Below, in pieces: positions 52,578 to 63,877 of a stretch of DNA of 64,000 nt. The position numbers were made by a program, and so were the translations under genes. Within the stretch, counting starts at the first letter, position 1; the number at the start of each line of letters is the position of its first letter. The notes beneath the pieces are model-generated. The model was not told where the DNA came from, ran no database searches, and saw nothing but the letters and a program-made list of their open reading frames with translations. Origin of the DNA: Xanthostigma xanthostigma (lineage: Eukaryota; Arthropoda; Insecta; Raphidioptera; Raphidiidae); assembly GCA_963575645.1 (NCBI GenBank), contig OY754468.1:11904001-11968000 (forward strand), written 5' to 3'.

Positions 52578-53086
52578 TAACGTGACCATTTATTTTTTTA
52601 CTCAAAACGGAACATCGGTTTATTTACGTCAGTTAGCAGGATCTCAATAAAAAAACACATTTTTAATGTTTTTTATTCAGAAAAACTTAGATATTATTAC
52701 AAATTAAAAATATGCAATATCAAATATCTAGTTATATTTATATTTATCAGAGGAACATATTTATATCATTTACTTACGAGAAAAGAGAAAGGTATATGCA
52801 CTGATATCTATGATAAACAAATATAGAAATATCAATCGGTTGAAATACAATTGTCAAAAATAAAGGTATACAGTTTTTTAAATATTTACATTTTTTTAAT
52901 TAACGTAAATTTACTTTTTTTAGCTAAAATAGAAACCCGCCAGGTCGCGTCCGGCGAGCTCCATAATTTTCGCGGGGTTTCGGAAAACGGGACAATTGTG
53001 CGTCCCGGAGCTTTCTTTGGGGACAACGGGACAGATAACCGAAAAAAGGGACGGTCCCGTTCAAAACGGGACGTATGGTCACGTTA
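52578..53086. mobile_element. MITE family H
   Basis: Inverted ends TAACGTGACCAT (52,578) and ATGGTCACGTTA (53,086), extended by AAAACGG-type matches. The right part has repeated GGGAC words ('GGGACGGTCCCGTTC'). The 97-residue ORF inside is not a recognised protein. Confidence 0.65.
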
Positions 53087-53099
53087 TAATATATACGGC

Positions 53100-53370
53100 A
53101 TAATACTCGCCACGAATCTAAAAAGTAAAAGGCTCGGAAGTTAGATGCGAATGCGGGCTTGCGCTTGTACAGTTTGTTGAAAAACTACAAAGTCGCAACT
53201 CAACAAAACTAAAGTAACAATAACAACTTGACAATAGCGTGCTGCGTACTCGACTGTACGTTCCGTGCCGGTAGCTGAGAGGTGGTGGGAGTCTTAACGG
53301 CCTAAAGTGTGCCTTTGCGACGCTGTTTGTGACTAGCTTCCGAACATTTTAGATCCGTGGCGCGTATTAT
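53100..53370. mobile_element. MITE family D, copy 2
   Basis: Same inverted ends as 37,921-38,225 (ATAATACTCGCCACGAATC; GGCGCGTATTAT) and collinear interior. Confidence 0.8.
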
Positions 53371-53807
53371 ACTTACAGAAGAAAAATTTTGTTTGTCTGT
53401 CAGTCTGTTCCGGCTAATTTCCTAAACGACTGAACCGATTTAGACTGGACTATCACTGCAGGTGTTAATGTTATAAGGAGTAAATTAATCTATTAAAAAC
53501 TGTAGCTCGTCAAAATACATTTGCATTGAAAAAAAAAATTGATGTCAATAATTAGATTTCAGATTGTTACAGATACAATACTATATAAGAAAAAAATACT
53601 TTCCAATAATTATACTGTCGGGACTTAAACCCGAAACTTCCACTCACCGCGTTCCGTCCAAAGACTAATATCACAAAGGCTGCCTGTCGCTCCGGCTATT
53701 GCGGATGATTGTGTCTCAATGCGCGCTTTAAAAATTTTTTTCTAGCAGTTACATCATACTTTTTGTTTGCTTAGGTATTTTTTATTTGTTCCTCTATATA
53801 TAATATA
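53371..53807. other. Intergenic DNA, repeat-like
   Basis: 'CTAAACGACTGAACCGATTT' near 53,422 is a common insect repeat word. 'TACTGTCGGGACTTAAACCC' near 53,622 resembles 2,660. No gene. Confidence 0.4.
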
Positions 53808-54123
53808 CTAGCGGTCCCGTCCAGTTTCACCCGGGTGCAAAAGAACGAATGGGGGAGGGACATGAGTACGCACGTTTATCTTCGTTTACCGAGATGAATG
53901 TGTCTAAATTTCACAATGATCGGAGTTACCGCTCAAAAGTTTTTGTCGTACGGACATATAGTGCAGGGCATAGTGGCGCATTCGTTTGCAAAATTCGTTT
54001 GGTTCGTAATTTTTTTTTTAAATGTCCAGGAGGCTCTCCTGATTATAACAGTGTAACATGACACTCAATATCTGTTGCCGTTATTGTTTAAACAACGAAA
54101 AATTGAAAATATTGCAAAATAAT

Positions 54124-54800
54124 TTTTTTTGCAATAAATAATTTTTTTATATATTTTTCAGACTATTTTGAATCGAAAAAGTCCTTACACTCATTATCGT
54201 ATCTTCAACCGGTGAATTTTTATGAATTTTTGAAAATTAAAAATCGTTGTAAATCGTGATTTTCTTGAATTAAATAGTACACCTGAAAAAAAAAATACCG
54301 TGATTTCTATTTTTTTATTAAATATTTAAACTTTAATAAAAAAAAATGGCGTAATCAGATTTCAAATATTTTATTAATTATTATGTTTATTATTCATAAT
54401 AACAATATGCTCTTTACGCGCATGCACTTTAAGGATAGTAGTATTGTCATCTCACTCCCAGTCCTATGTATGACATTAGTAAGAGAGAGGCAGATGGTAC
54501 GCTTCCACAGATTATTGCATATTGTTATTATGAATAATAAACATAATAATTAATAAAATATTTGAAATCTGATTACGCCATTTTTTTTATTAAAGTTTAA
54601 ATATTTAATAAAAAGATAGAAATCACGGTATTTTTTTTTCAGGTGTACTATTTAATTCAAGAAAATCACGATTTACAACGATTTTTAATTTTTAAAAATT
54701 CATAAAAATTCACCGGTTGAAGATACGATAATGAGTGTAAGGACTTTTTCGATTCAAAATAGTCTGAAAAATATATAAAAAAATTATTTATTGCAAAAAA
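54124..54800. mobile_element. Large fold-back palindrome
   Basis: Arms of about 285 bp (about 54,124-54,412 and 54,514-54,800) are near-perfect inverses, with shared words such as 'CACTCATTATCGTATCTTCA' and 'TCAACCGGTGAATTTTTATG'. A loop of about 100 bp contains 'CACTCCCAGTCCTATGTATG'. It is non-coding. Confidence 0.85.
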
Positions 54801-54804
54801 TTGG

Positions 54805-55495
54805 TTGTCTGTAAAGTCGGTTTACGGACGATAGTTTTACGTGATAACGTATTCCGTAATACATAACCTAAACCTCCCAAAATTTGGTTTCAATCCGCAT
54901 ATCCTTGGTGTCGGAATGATAAGAAATGTCAAAAGTGACGTTTACAACTTACAAAGTATTATGTTCTAATAATAATTAGTTATTCCAATACTTAACTTAG
55001 AAGGCGTTGCATTTCACAATATACTAATGTCAAAAAATTGAATTAAACATTAGAAATGCAGCCGTTTTCATGTTAAGACAAGACATACGTTTGCTTCTAA
55101 TTTCCATGTACGGCAAACAAAGACAACCGACCGCGTCGCGCCATGCATTAGACAACATTGCATTTATACAGCTATTTTTCTATATAAATTTGTATAAAAT
55201 ATTTTTCTATATAAAGTATAAAAAAACTGTTTAGGCAAATTCTGTTATACGAAATCTATGTAAAATGTTCTCCTCTTTCGTTTAAGACTGGTTTCAAACC
55301 GATCTGATTTAAATTGAGCGAGAAATTAGCAAAAAGCACGCACAGGGTCAGGCGGAACGTTACGCGTTATGCGTTATGCGTTACGCGTTACGAACGTTAG
55401 GAACGTTACGTTACACTTTTTCGTACATGCAGCCGGTGTTTTATCAATTTATAATATTGGTGATTCATCAATTTATAAGACGTTATCACGTCAAA
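54805..55495. mobile_element. Third nested element with ACGTGATAACGT ends
   Basis: ACGTGATAACGT at about 54,840 and its inverse ACGTTATCACGT at about 55,478. A TACGCGTTATGCGTT-type run at about 55,360-55,412 lies inside. The limits are approximate. Confidence 0.4.
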
Positions 55496-55870
55496 AAAAT
55501 TATTTTGCAATATTTTCAATTTTTCGTTGTTTAAACAATAACGGCAACAGATATTGAGTGTCATGTTACACTGTTATAATCAGGAGAGCCTCCTGGACAT
55601 TTAAAAAAAAATTTACGAACCAAACGAATTTTGCAAACGAATGCGCCACTATGCCCTGCACTAATATTTTGAGTTACATTTTGCAACATTTTTAATTGAT
55701 GCTCCGCTCTATTCGTCGTAGCCTGATATTATATAGCCTATAGCCTTCCTCGATAAATGGGCTATCCAACAAAAAAAACATATTTTCAATTCGAACCGCA
55801 GTAGCTCCTGAGATTAGCGTGTTCAACCAAACAAATAAACAAACTATTCAGCTTTATATATTAGTATAGA

Positions 55871-57034
55871 GTCGAACCGAGTATAGAGCCAAAAGCACCA
55901 CTAATTTTGAGCCGTGGGGAGCAGCTAGTGAAACAATATAAAGCATACCCGCCCCGCGCAAAAAAATTGTGCCGCTTGTATTAAATTGTAAAATGATCGC
56001 TGCACACGAGACTGGTTTTGCCGCTAGATTAGACTCGTGGGTTTCAAGCGCGGTGTGGCACTGTGTTTCGTGACGGTTTTTATGTGTTCGCTTCCCATAA
56101 TGCCGTCATGTTTACCTACTGCGTGACGTCATTATTGTATTATACAAACAAGTGCAAATAAGGCTTGGTATCGTTTACACGAGACCAGTTTAGTGTTTAC
56201 TTACGATGTGTATTGTGTCTATATACAGATAGATATATGTGTGTTTACTGCAAATCTGACGTCACACTTCAAACTATCATAGCGGGCAGCGTTTTTTTGA
56301 CATGTTCGATAAATTATCGTATTCACAGAATTAATTTTTTATGGTGTCAAATACCTAGTTTTACGCAAAAAATGTATCCTTGGATCAAAAGTACGATTGG
56401 AATCGTACAATAAAAACTTAGGCACGAGAGAAAGGGCTAAAGCCCTCTTATGCTCGTAAGTTGAGGTTCGCCTGTAGGTACCATGTACTAAAGATGTCAA
56501 AAATTATAACCCTCTTAAAAGTACTATACGAGTATTAAATTTATACCGGAAAACCTCCTTCAAACTGAAATATATTTGGATGTCGCCATTAATATCTTTA
56601 GTGGCTATAAATTTTATATTGCTATCAAATTATTCATCCCTTTTATCGAAGCCGAAATGGGGCTTCCTTCAAAAAGTGGTAAAATTGAATCGGTGTTTCC
56701 ATATGCAGTTGATACTCGCTCTGTTATTATTGTTGCACTGTCAAATTTAGAACAGGTAGAGTTTTAGCTGTACCTGTAGCTAGGACATACTGTGTGCATG
56801 TAATCAAGTCCCTAAGGATAGTCTGGATAGAATGGGATGGTACAACGTGGAACGGTTGGGTGGATAATATTTGTATACTGTGTACAGGATGCGCAATATT
56901 ATTTTGTAATGGTTCTATTTTTTAAGTGAAATAGCAGATTGTAATGGCGAGGTGTGATATTTTGTTGAAAACGAGGGCCAGCGAGTCTTAACAATCACCC
57001 GAATTGGTAATACCATCACGCACGATGTACGATA
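55871..57034. other. Intergenic DNA, nothing recognised
   Basis: ORFs of 63-82 residues show no domain. No repeat boundaries are visible. Confidence 0.4.
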
Positions 57035-57230
57035 TACAGTGTAAACTCTATATAGCGACACTCAAGGGACTGTGCACTTTGTGGCGTTATTGAGAGTTGT
57101 CGTTAAACGGAGAGAGGAAATAATCCATCAGTATCTTTTTGCTATAATATGTATTTACTCAAAATAACGAATTTCTTAGAATCGGCGGTACGCATGATGC
57201 CGACAACAAAGCAACAAAATAAGAAACAAG
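57035..57230. mobile_element. pogo-like transposon fragment
   Basis: TA followed by CAGTGTAAACTCTATATAGC, matching the inverse of the right end at 15,098. It continues with 'GACTGTGCACTTTGTGGCG' and 'AACGACAACTCTCAATAACG'-like sequence in inverse. The opposite end is not found. Confidence 0.6.
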
Positions 57231-57483
57231 TACTGTTAATAGAAGTTAATGACGCGATTGATCTCGGTTGTGGAGCATCTATAATTTACATATATCAAGC
57301 TACATAATAGTATAGAGTTTATATAAAATGTGTAAGATATTTTCTATAATATTTATTAATTAGGTATAAATTATTCTAATTGAGACGCATTCTTATGCTT
57401 TATTCTTATGTAACTAAATTATGATTCAATCAATTCATTTCATGAAATTTTTGTTTTAAACAGATTTTAGCAGTTTATCATTA

Positions 57484-57750
57484 GGCCTAGTTTATATGAG
57501 AGGCGTTCAACGCGCGTTGGCCCAACGCGCGTTTACAGTTTCTATACAATTGTATAGAACTGTTTATATGATAACGCGCGTTATCATATAAACAGTTCTA
57601 TACAATTGCAATTCTGTAAACGCGCGTTGGGCCAACGCGCGTTGAACGCCTCTCATATAAACTAGGCCTTATTGTTCAATGCATACATGAAGAGCGTTCA
57701 ACGCGCGTTGGCCCAACGCGCGTTAAACGCCTCTCATATAAACTAGGCCT
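57484..57750. mobile_element. CpG-rich palindromic MITE (ACGCGCGTT), one and a half copies
   Basis: 57,484-57,669 is an almost perfect palindrome from AGGCCTAGTTTATATGAGAG through 'CAACGCGCGTTGG' to the inverse. 57,691-57,750 is a further half copy. A full relative is at 62,517-62,724. Confidence 0.85.
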
Positions 57751-58194
57751 AAACATCAAATTATATTTTTATATTTTAGCGTAAATAAAATTTCTATCTT
57801 TTTGTTTTGTGAACTTACACGTTTTTTTTTATTTGAGCTTGGAATTATCAACTAAATAAATACCTAACATGTGTTGTGTAATTCTTTAAAAATAAGAGAA
57901 AAAAGAGAAAAAAAATTGTGACTAGATTATTAAAAATAACAACGTGAATTTGTGACGGGGGGATACGGCACTGGAACTTCAAAGTTGCGGCCATTTTAAA
58001 TTATAAATATAAATTACTGTTTTTGTTTTTAAACATTCTTAAACCAGATATTTTGGGATTATGTGATGCAAAAAGTATCTAGATTTCGATAGACAAAGAT
58101 CTTGGAGCTAAAAAGTAAGTTTCTAAGAGTAAATAATTTAAAATGTTCTCTTGAATGTTTCATGTAACGACTCAATCTAATCTATACTAATATT
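57751..58194. other. Intergenic DNA, nothing recognised
   Basis: AT-rich with no ORF. Confidence 0.4.
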
Positions 58195-59328
58195 ATAATA
58201 ATAATAATGCGTTTAACCTCCGTTTCTCGACTTTCTGTCGTAACAGACGCCATTCGCACCATTACTGTATTTTTTTCCACCACACTTCCCGTTATTTTCT
58301 ACATTTTTAAACGTCAACTTAATTAATAGCAATGGGCGAATGAAGGAATTTTTTGTAAATTAAAGATAAGGTAGGCAAATTTTGAGCATAGGAGTTTGAC
58401 AGGCCTTGACATGGCCTTGAATAAGGAACCATCTCGATATTGTAACTTCAAATTTTCTTTTATTTTTGTTAATTCTTTATGATTATGCGCAGTGGAGGTG
58501 ATATTTTAGCAATTAGTACGAGAAGAATTGGTTTAAAGTAGGCCTGGGCAAATGGGGGTCGCAGCGCAATTTTATCCGACCCGCGAAGCATTTTAGAAAA
58601 TTTTAAAAAAATAGTAGCTCCGAATGCGGAAATAGAATGTGAGGATTTTTTTTTCTGCAAATTTTTGGCCCGCGGTGAAATTTTCGTCAGCCATCCGGCC
58701 CGCGTTCAAATTTTCATCAGCTATGTGGCCCGCTAATCAAAAGATTTGCCCGCCCCTGGTTTAAAGCTACCTTTTATTTAGATAATATTTTAAGTTTATA
58801 GGTTTACTTGACCGTATGGTTTATGATGGTGAAAATCTTAAATTTAGATTTCGTCTTGTCGGCTCGTAGCGCGAACGACTTTACAATTTTTGTAACAATT
58901 GCGTATCGTATTGAATAATTTATGGTTAATCGACGATCTTCAATATTGCACTGCGATATTCCGCCTTTTAGAAATTAATATTTTTCAAAATTTAAAACGA
59001 GAATGCAAATCAATTTAGTTATACTAATAGACTTTTAACAGAAAGTCAATTCAACCTATAAACTTACGTAATTAATAATTGGTAAATTAAAATAAAACAG
59101 ATACATAAAAATAATATCTAATTAAATTGCAAGGATAACATTATTATCGGTACAATAATTTATCTGGAATTATTGAGGGAAATCTAAACAAGATGGGCGG
59201 TACAGTAATTACCGTTTCTCGGCGAGAGGCATCAGGAAAAAGTCCCAGCCACATCTGCCCCCGGCGGGATTCGAACCCAGTATGAATGCGACTCTAGTGC
59301 TCTCACCAGTAAGCTACACCGCTCGGTT
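58195..59328 (-). repeat. tRNA-derived SINE, copy c, split by an insert
   Basis: The tail and body (58,195-58,440) and the remaining body and head (about 59,159-59,328, with GGGATTCGAACCC) are collinear with copy b. About 720 bp (58,441-59,158, starting TGTAAC and ending GGTACA) interrupts it. That insert carries the hAT-like MITE. Confidence 0.75.
58539..58758. mobile_element. hAT-type MITE (220 bp)
   Basis: Exact 8-bp duplication GTTTAAAG (58,531-58,538 and 58,759-58,766). Imperfect inverted ends are TAGGCCTGGGCAAATG and GATTTGCCCGCCCCTG. 'GGCCCGCGGTGAAATTTTCG' is a typical hAT-MITE interior word. The 8-bp duplication fits hAT. Confidence 0.85.
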
Positions 59329-59712
59329 CGTGTACTAAATTATCAAATCTCGACTTGTTTTCCGGTGGGCAATTGAATTTAAAATCACATTCTATTTATG
59401 TGTGAATATCACGCACGCACACACGGACATGTGTGCAACGGCAATTCACACATGGTTATTAGCTAACATGCGGCGTACTATTACTCACGTGTATGTAGAT
59501 ACGCGGTTAACACGGGCCGACGATACCCCCGGTTCCCCTACTGCTGAAGGGTCACGTCGCGAATGCGAGGCACGCATGCCACACAAACCGCACGCGGACA
59601 CGGAAATTCATTTGCCAAAAAAAAAAGAGCGGAAATGCTTTTTCAAGATGTTGCGCTAACCGTGGACTTTGCGAGAAAATATTTTTGTTTAATTACCAAT
59701 CATCTCGTTTTT
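59329..59712. other. Intergenic DNA, nothing recognised
   Basis: GC-richer island (59,400-59,620) with an 85-residue ORF, no domain. Confidence 0.35.
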
Positions 59713-60120
59713 AGGGTTCCGTAGCCAAATGGCACAAAACGGAACCTTTAGGGCTCTTGTTAACAACCGTTTTAGTCAACGGGTAACGGGCTGACGCGAA
59801 ACGGTTACTTTTGTACACGATCCGCTAATATACGTGAGCGCATCCGTTGTTATCGATATCAGTTCTATACTTGAAGGGCGAAGAAATGCAAGTACGTTAT
59901 GTCTTATTTTTGTAATTTTCTAAAGTCTTGTCTCAACACTGGCCTATTATGAACAAACCTAATTAATATATCCATATCAACATCAATTTTAAACTCCATA
60001 TTCACAATGAGCAGCACAAGGTAGGTACCTCCACGAGTTCCTAAGAAAAAAGGTCTTGACAGACAAAGAAGTGATCCTATAAGGGTTCCTTTTTTTTTCT
60101 TTTGCGGTACGGAACCTTAA
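59713..60120. repeat. Lepidopteran-style repeat with GGTTCCGTA ends
   Basis: Left AGGGTTCCGTAGCC (59,713) and right GCGGTACGGAACCTT (about 60,100) are inverted. 'GATCCTATAAGGGTTCC' (60,073) is a word I know from moth genomes. It is non-coding. Confidence 0.5.
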
Positions 60121-60930
60121 AAGTAATTTAGGGGTAGCTTTCTATACATAGAATTGAGGTATAAGACTTTGAATTTTTGTTCACCCCATTGCGTAGGGCA
60201 TCGTTCGACGGGTCTTTAAAAATTCAATAAAAGTTTCGAAGTTACTTTTTTTCCTAGGTGAACATTCCCCGAGTTATTATAAGCGCCAATATGAAGTCAT
60301 TCGACTTCTGACTTCGCTCGAGAAATAAGCCTTTATTCCATTAAAAAAGTCCGCGACAGCCTCATGTCTACCCTTAAAAGATAACCTATAAACCCGGGCG
60401 AAGCCGGACCGGGCTGGTAGCGAATATATATACAGGGAGATGATGAGATTAGATAAAACCCATTGCCATGTTTATTTGCCCTGTGGTCACCCACAGACAA
60501 TTGTACCCGTTTCATTTGTTCTCTAAACTCCTGCACACACAACCATACATAGATACACATTATGCACGTACAGACCAATATATTAACCCTGACCTGTTAA
60601 CATGTTGTAACCGTTACCAACACATGTGCCTTTTACGCCATTGTATGTTAAAAACATAAAATTATTGTAAATTGCGAAAGGTTTACTAATAGAACGGGCA
60701 CTGTCTATCGCTGGCTATCAATAAATAGGTGTGTTTTATCGTGATTCAATATAAAAAGGTGTTAACACTTTTGACACTATTGCGTTCGTTTTACAAAAGT
60801 GTAAGATACACTGATCTGTTTTATATTTCAGTGTAGGTCTAATAGCTATCAAACATTTATTCGTTAGAATAAAATTCAAATCTTTATAAAAAGCTAATTA
60901 GAATTTAAATATTAATTATTTTTTATATAT
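60121..60930. other. Intergenic DNA, repeat-like, no gene
   Basis: 60,180-60,290 resembles 46,880-46,990. 'ACCCGGGCGAAGCCGGACCG' near 60,392 is a repeat-end word as at 1,640. Confidence 0.4.
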
Positions 60931-60941
60931 TTAGATCAGTT

Positions 60942-60970
60942 CTGAAGAAGATCCAAATCCGGATTGAAAC
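60942..60970 (+). ncRNA. Hammerhead-like ribozyme core
   Basis: CTGAAGA, then GATCC-AAATCC-GGATT (a 5-bp stem with one G-U), then GAAAC. All the catalytic-core blocks CUGANGA and GAAA are present with a paired stem II. Stems I and III were not resolved by eye. Confidence 0.4.
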
Positions 60971-60984
60971 GTTAATGTATTAAT

Positions 60985-61540
60985 TATATATTTTTTTGTT
61001 AATATATTGTCTGAAAAATTGGTCGATAATTTTATTTATTGAAGAATAAAATTTACTTTCAAACAAACTATCAGGTAGAAAGCTAGTTAAACAATAATAT
61101 ACACTACACTGCGTACTCCTTGCTCTTTTTGTTGAATATTTTGTTCGTTCACCCAAAAATCCAACCGATGGCGTTAGTGTAAACGTCAAAAAAAGTTTCA
61201 TAAAATAATAATGTTTTATCCTAACCCAATTGCACACAAAACTTTCACTAACTTTAATGTTTTACAACTCTACACTTCACAAAAGGTTAATAAACAACAC
61301 AAAACTAAATTCACAAGAGCAACTGTAGATATAATATTCCACACTTATAGGTTATGTATTGTGATCTATGTGGCGGCCATTATTATTTTATCAGGCGAAT
61401 AAATATTTATACACGCGACGTAAGACAGAATAGATTTATACCTACAGTAAACATAATTATGGTTGGTGAATTGAATTATCGCTATTTATTCGGAGGAATA
61501 GTTACTTGAAAAACAAATAAATGAATATGGCCATAAGGCC
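60985..61540 (-). mobile_element. MITE family C, inverted copy
   Basis: Reverse complement of 12,787-13,328 from 'ATTCCTCCAAATAAATAGCG' to 'AGCAAGGAGTACGCAG', with an extra right-hand block shared with 575-640. Confidence 0.65.
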
Positions 61541-61545
61541 TATAG

Positions 61546-62511
61546 CCCAAGAGCTGATGACACGATTTTGGGTACGTGTTTTAGGCAGGTTGAAATAATG
61601 AAAAAACAGTAATTTATCAATGGCTGAATCTGGATTGGCGAGTCTGCCTGAGCGTTTGCGGTTATTTCGCGCCTGCGCAGCATATGATACCTGCAAAAAA
61701 ATATCCCCAAAAAACATGTTTTAGGCAACTTGAAATTTTTATAATCTTTGAGTTCAGAATTTATATAATCCAGAAATGAAAATGCCAGAACATTTTGTCG
61801 GTTATAAAGTAGGGGCAGAACACCCCGAAGATATTTTATTAATATACGCAATGAGCACGATACAGGTCAAACGGATGAACGGATTGAAACCAAATTTTGG
61901 GAGGATGTTTGCTATGCAGATATGAAAAGCTCTATTGTTTTTGGGGAAAATCGGCGCATGCGCAAAAGAGATATATGCTATAACGTTGTTTTTTATATAA
62001 TAATGATATACTTTTCATAACAGTTTATTATTCTATTTATTTTTTCAAGAAAGTTTTGTGAAAAAAAAAATTCTAAACTTAATAATTTCGGAAATATTTT
62101 GAAAATAAGACAAGAATCAACTGCTGTTTTGTTTTGAAAATCTGCCAGAAAAAAAATAGTTCACAAAACTTTCTTGAAAAAATAAATAGAATAATAAACT
62201 GTGCTCATTGCGTATATTAATAAAATATCTTCGGGGTGTTCTGCCCCTACTTTATAACCGACAAAATGTTCTGGCATTTTCATTTCTGGATTATATAAAT
62301 TCTGAACTCAAAGATTATAAAAATTTCAAGTTGCCTAAAACATGTTTTTTGGGGATATTTTTTTGCAGGTATCATATGCTGCGCAGGCGCGAAATAACCG
62401 CAAACGCTCAGGCAGACTCGCCAATCCAGATTCAGCCATTGATAAATTACTGTTTTTTCATTATTTCAACCTGCCTAAAATACGTACCCAAAATTGTGTC
62501 ATCAGCTCTCC
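61546..62511. repeat. Large inverted duplication around a MITE-B fragment
   Basis: 61,546-61,855 and 62,203-62,511 are near-identical inverses, with shared words such as 'AGCTGATGACACGATTTTGG' and 'CAGCATATGATACCTGC'. The centre (61,853-62,160) is a fragment of MITE family B. Matching ORFs on both sides (starting MRILIKYLRGVLPLL) are this repeat read twice; no protein family is recognised. Confidence 0.8.
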
Positions 62512-62516
62512 GGCTA

Positions 62517-62724
62517 CTAGTTTATATGAGAGGCGTTCAACGCGCGTTGGCCCAACGCGCGTTTACAGTTTCTATACAATTGTATAGAACTGTTTATATG
62601 ATAACGCGCGTTGGTGGCGCGTTGAACGCGCGTTATCATATAAACAGTTCTATACAATTGTATAGAAACTGTAAACGCGCGTTGGGCCAACGCGCGTTGA
62701 ACGCCTCTCATATAAACTAGGCCT
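62517..62724. mobile_element. CpG-rich palindromic MITE (ACGCGCGTT), full copy
   Basis: 208 bp, self-complementary from CTAGTTTATATGAGAGGCG to its inverse, with an off-centre 'GTTGGTGGCGCGTTG' loop. Related to 57,484-57,669. Confidence 0.85.
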
Positions 62725-62759
62725 AACACTAATATACCAAATACACCTATTATATAAAA

Positions 62760-63300
62760 TAGTAACTATATTTCTGACCTTGATTTCGTTTTCTTGCGGT
62801 TGACGTGAGTCGTGGGAAAAAAGTCCTAGCCACACTAGAGATGAGATAAACGGGTCTTTTTAGTGATCTGCATCTTTGCATCTGGATCCCATATGTGAGC
62901 CGGCTCCCTGAACCGGTTCAAAAAGAGCCGAGTTATGAATATGTTATTCGAGTCAACTGAGCCACTGAGTTAGTTGAGCCAATCATATCACGTAATATTA
63001 TGCCAGTGACTGACTCACATATTATAGTGTGTACCATAGCCAGACATATGATGCATGAATCATTTGAGCTGACAGTGCTTCTGTGTGTTAAGTGTTTCAC
63101 TGAGCTACGTAGATCCGTTGAGCCGTCGGCTCATAAAAAAGTGAGTCGGCTCTCACGGATCTTCAGTTGGAGCCGGCTCTTTGAACCGGTTCAGATCTGA
63201 GTTACCCAACCCTAAGCCACACTGGACCTGTCCGGGATTCGAACCCAGTACCTTCCGAACGCGAGTCCAGTGCTCTCGCTACTACGACATCCGTCTATTA
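62760..63300 (-). repeat. tRNA-derived SINE, copy d, split by a hAT-type MITE
   Basis: Body end (AAAAAAGTCCTAGCCACACT) and head (GGGATTCGAACCCAGTACC, 63,234) match copies b and c and flank the 379-bp insert at 62,837-63,215. Confidence 0.7.
62837..63215. mobile_element. hAT-type MITE (379 bp)
   Basis: Exact 8-bp duplication GCCACACT (62,829-62,836 and 63,216-63,223). The ends are AGAGATGAGATAAACGGGTC and TTACCCAACCCTAA. Many GAGCCGGCTC/GAACCGGTTC words lie inside. Confidence 0.8.
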
Positions 63301-63877
63301 ATTGAAAATTGAATTATGCGCTACACATATTATAATGCATATTAGAACATAACATAAAACAAACGCGCATACGTGTGTGTATTATGAATTTAATTGGTTA
63401 TATTTAATACGATCTGCTTCGTTGGATGTTGTAATGTTGTGCCATAAAACTGAGATCCAACACATGAAATTAAAATGTGAAAATATGGCTCAGGGATATT
63501 CGGGGATTATAAATCGCAGTGAAATTGTTTGTTCATTGAAGCGAGTAATTAGAATTTGTTTTATAGTATGTATTGTGTATGGCTCCGTTGTACATTCATA
63601 TTGATGGCATACTATATATTTATGATCGCAAGACAAAATGACCTATGGGCTATTTGCAAGGAGGCGGAGTTACAAATTTTTTGATGCGAGCGTTTGTGGT
63701 GAGCACTAGGCGAAACTTCGACCTCAAATTTTCCGTATGTCAGTGAGCAATGTTTATTAAAAGTGCAACTATATTAATTGGCCACAGCAGCCGATTCACT
63801 TGTTTTTTTTTTGTTAAAATAAAAAAAAACTATATTATTCGTAACAAATCAAATTTAAAAACTAATCTTTGTCACCT
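63301..63877. other. Intergenic DNA, nothing recognised
   Basis: A 75-residue ORF without a domain. No repeat boundaries. Confidence 0.4.

Larger units (their letters stand above)
53808..55870. repeat. Repeat family G, copy 2, split by nested inverted-repeat elements
   Basis: The left part (53,808-53,959) and right part (55,663-55,870) are collinear with 41,205-41,726. Between them lies an element (53,960-55,662) with about 165-bp inverted ends starting AGTGCAGGGCATAGTGGCGC, itself holding the fold-back 54,124-54,800 and a third element. Confidence 0.7.

Noticed and set aside
52851-53144. 97-residue ORF with GTIVRPGAFFGDNG
   Set aside because: Created by GGGAC repeats in MITE family H.
62208-62720. 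170-residue ORF starting MRILIKYLRGVLPLL
   Set aside because: It is the inverted duplication read into the CpG palindrome; the same peptide appears on the other strand at 61,540-61,851. No family recognised.
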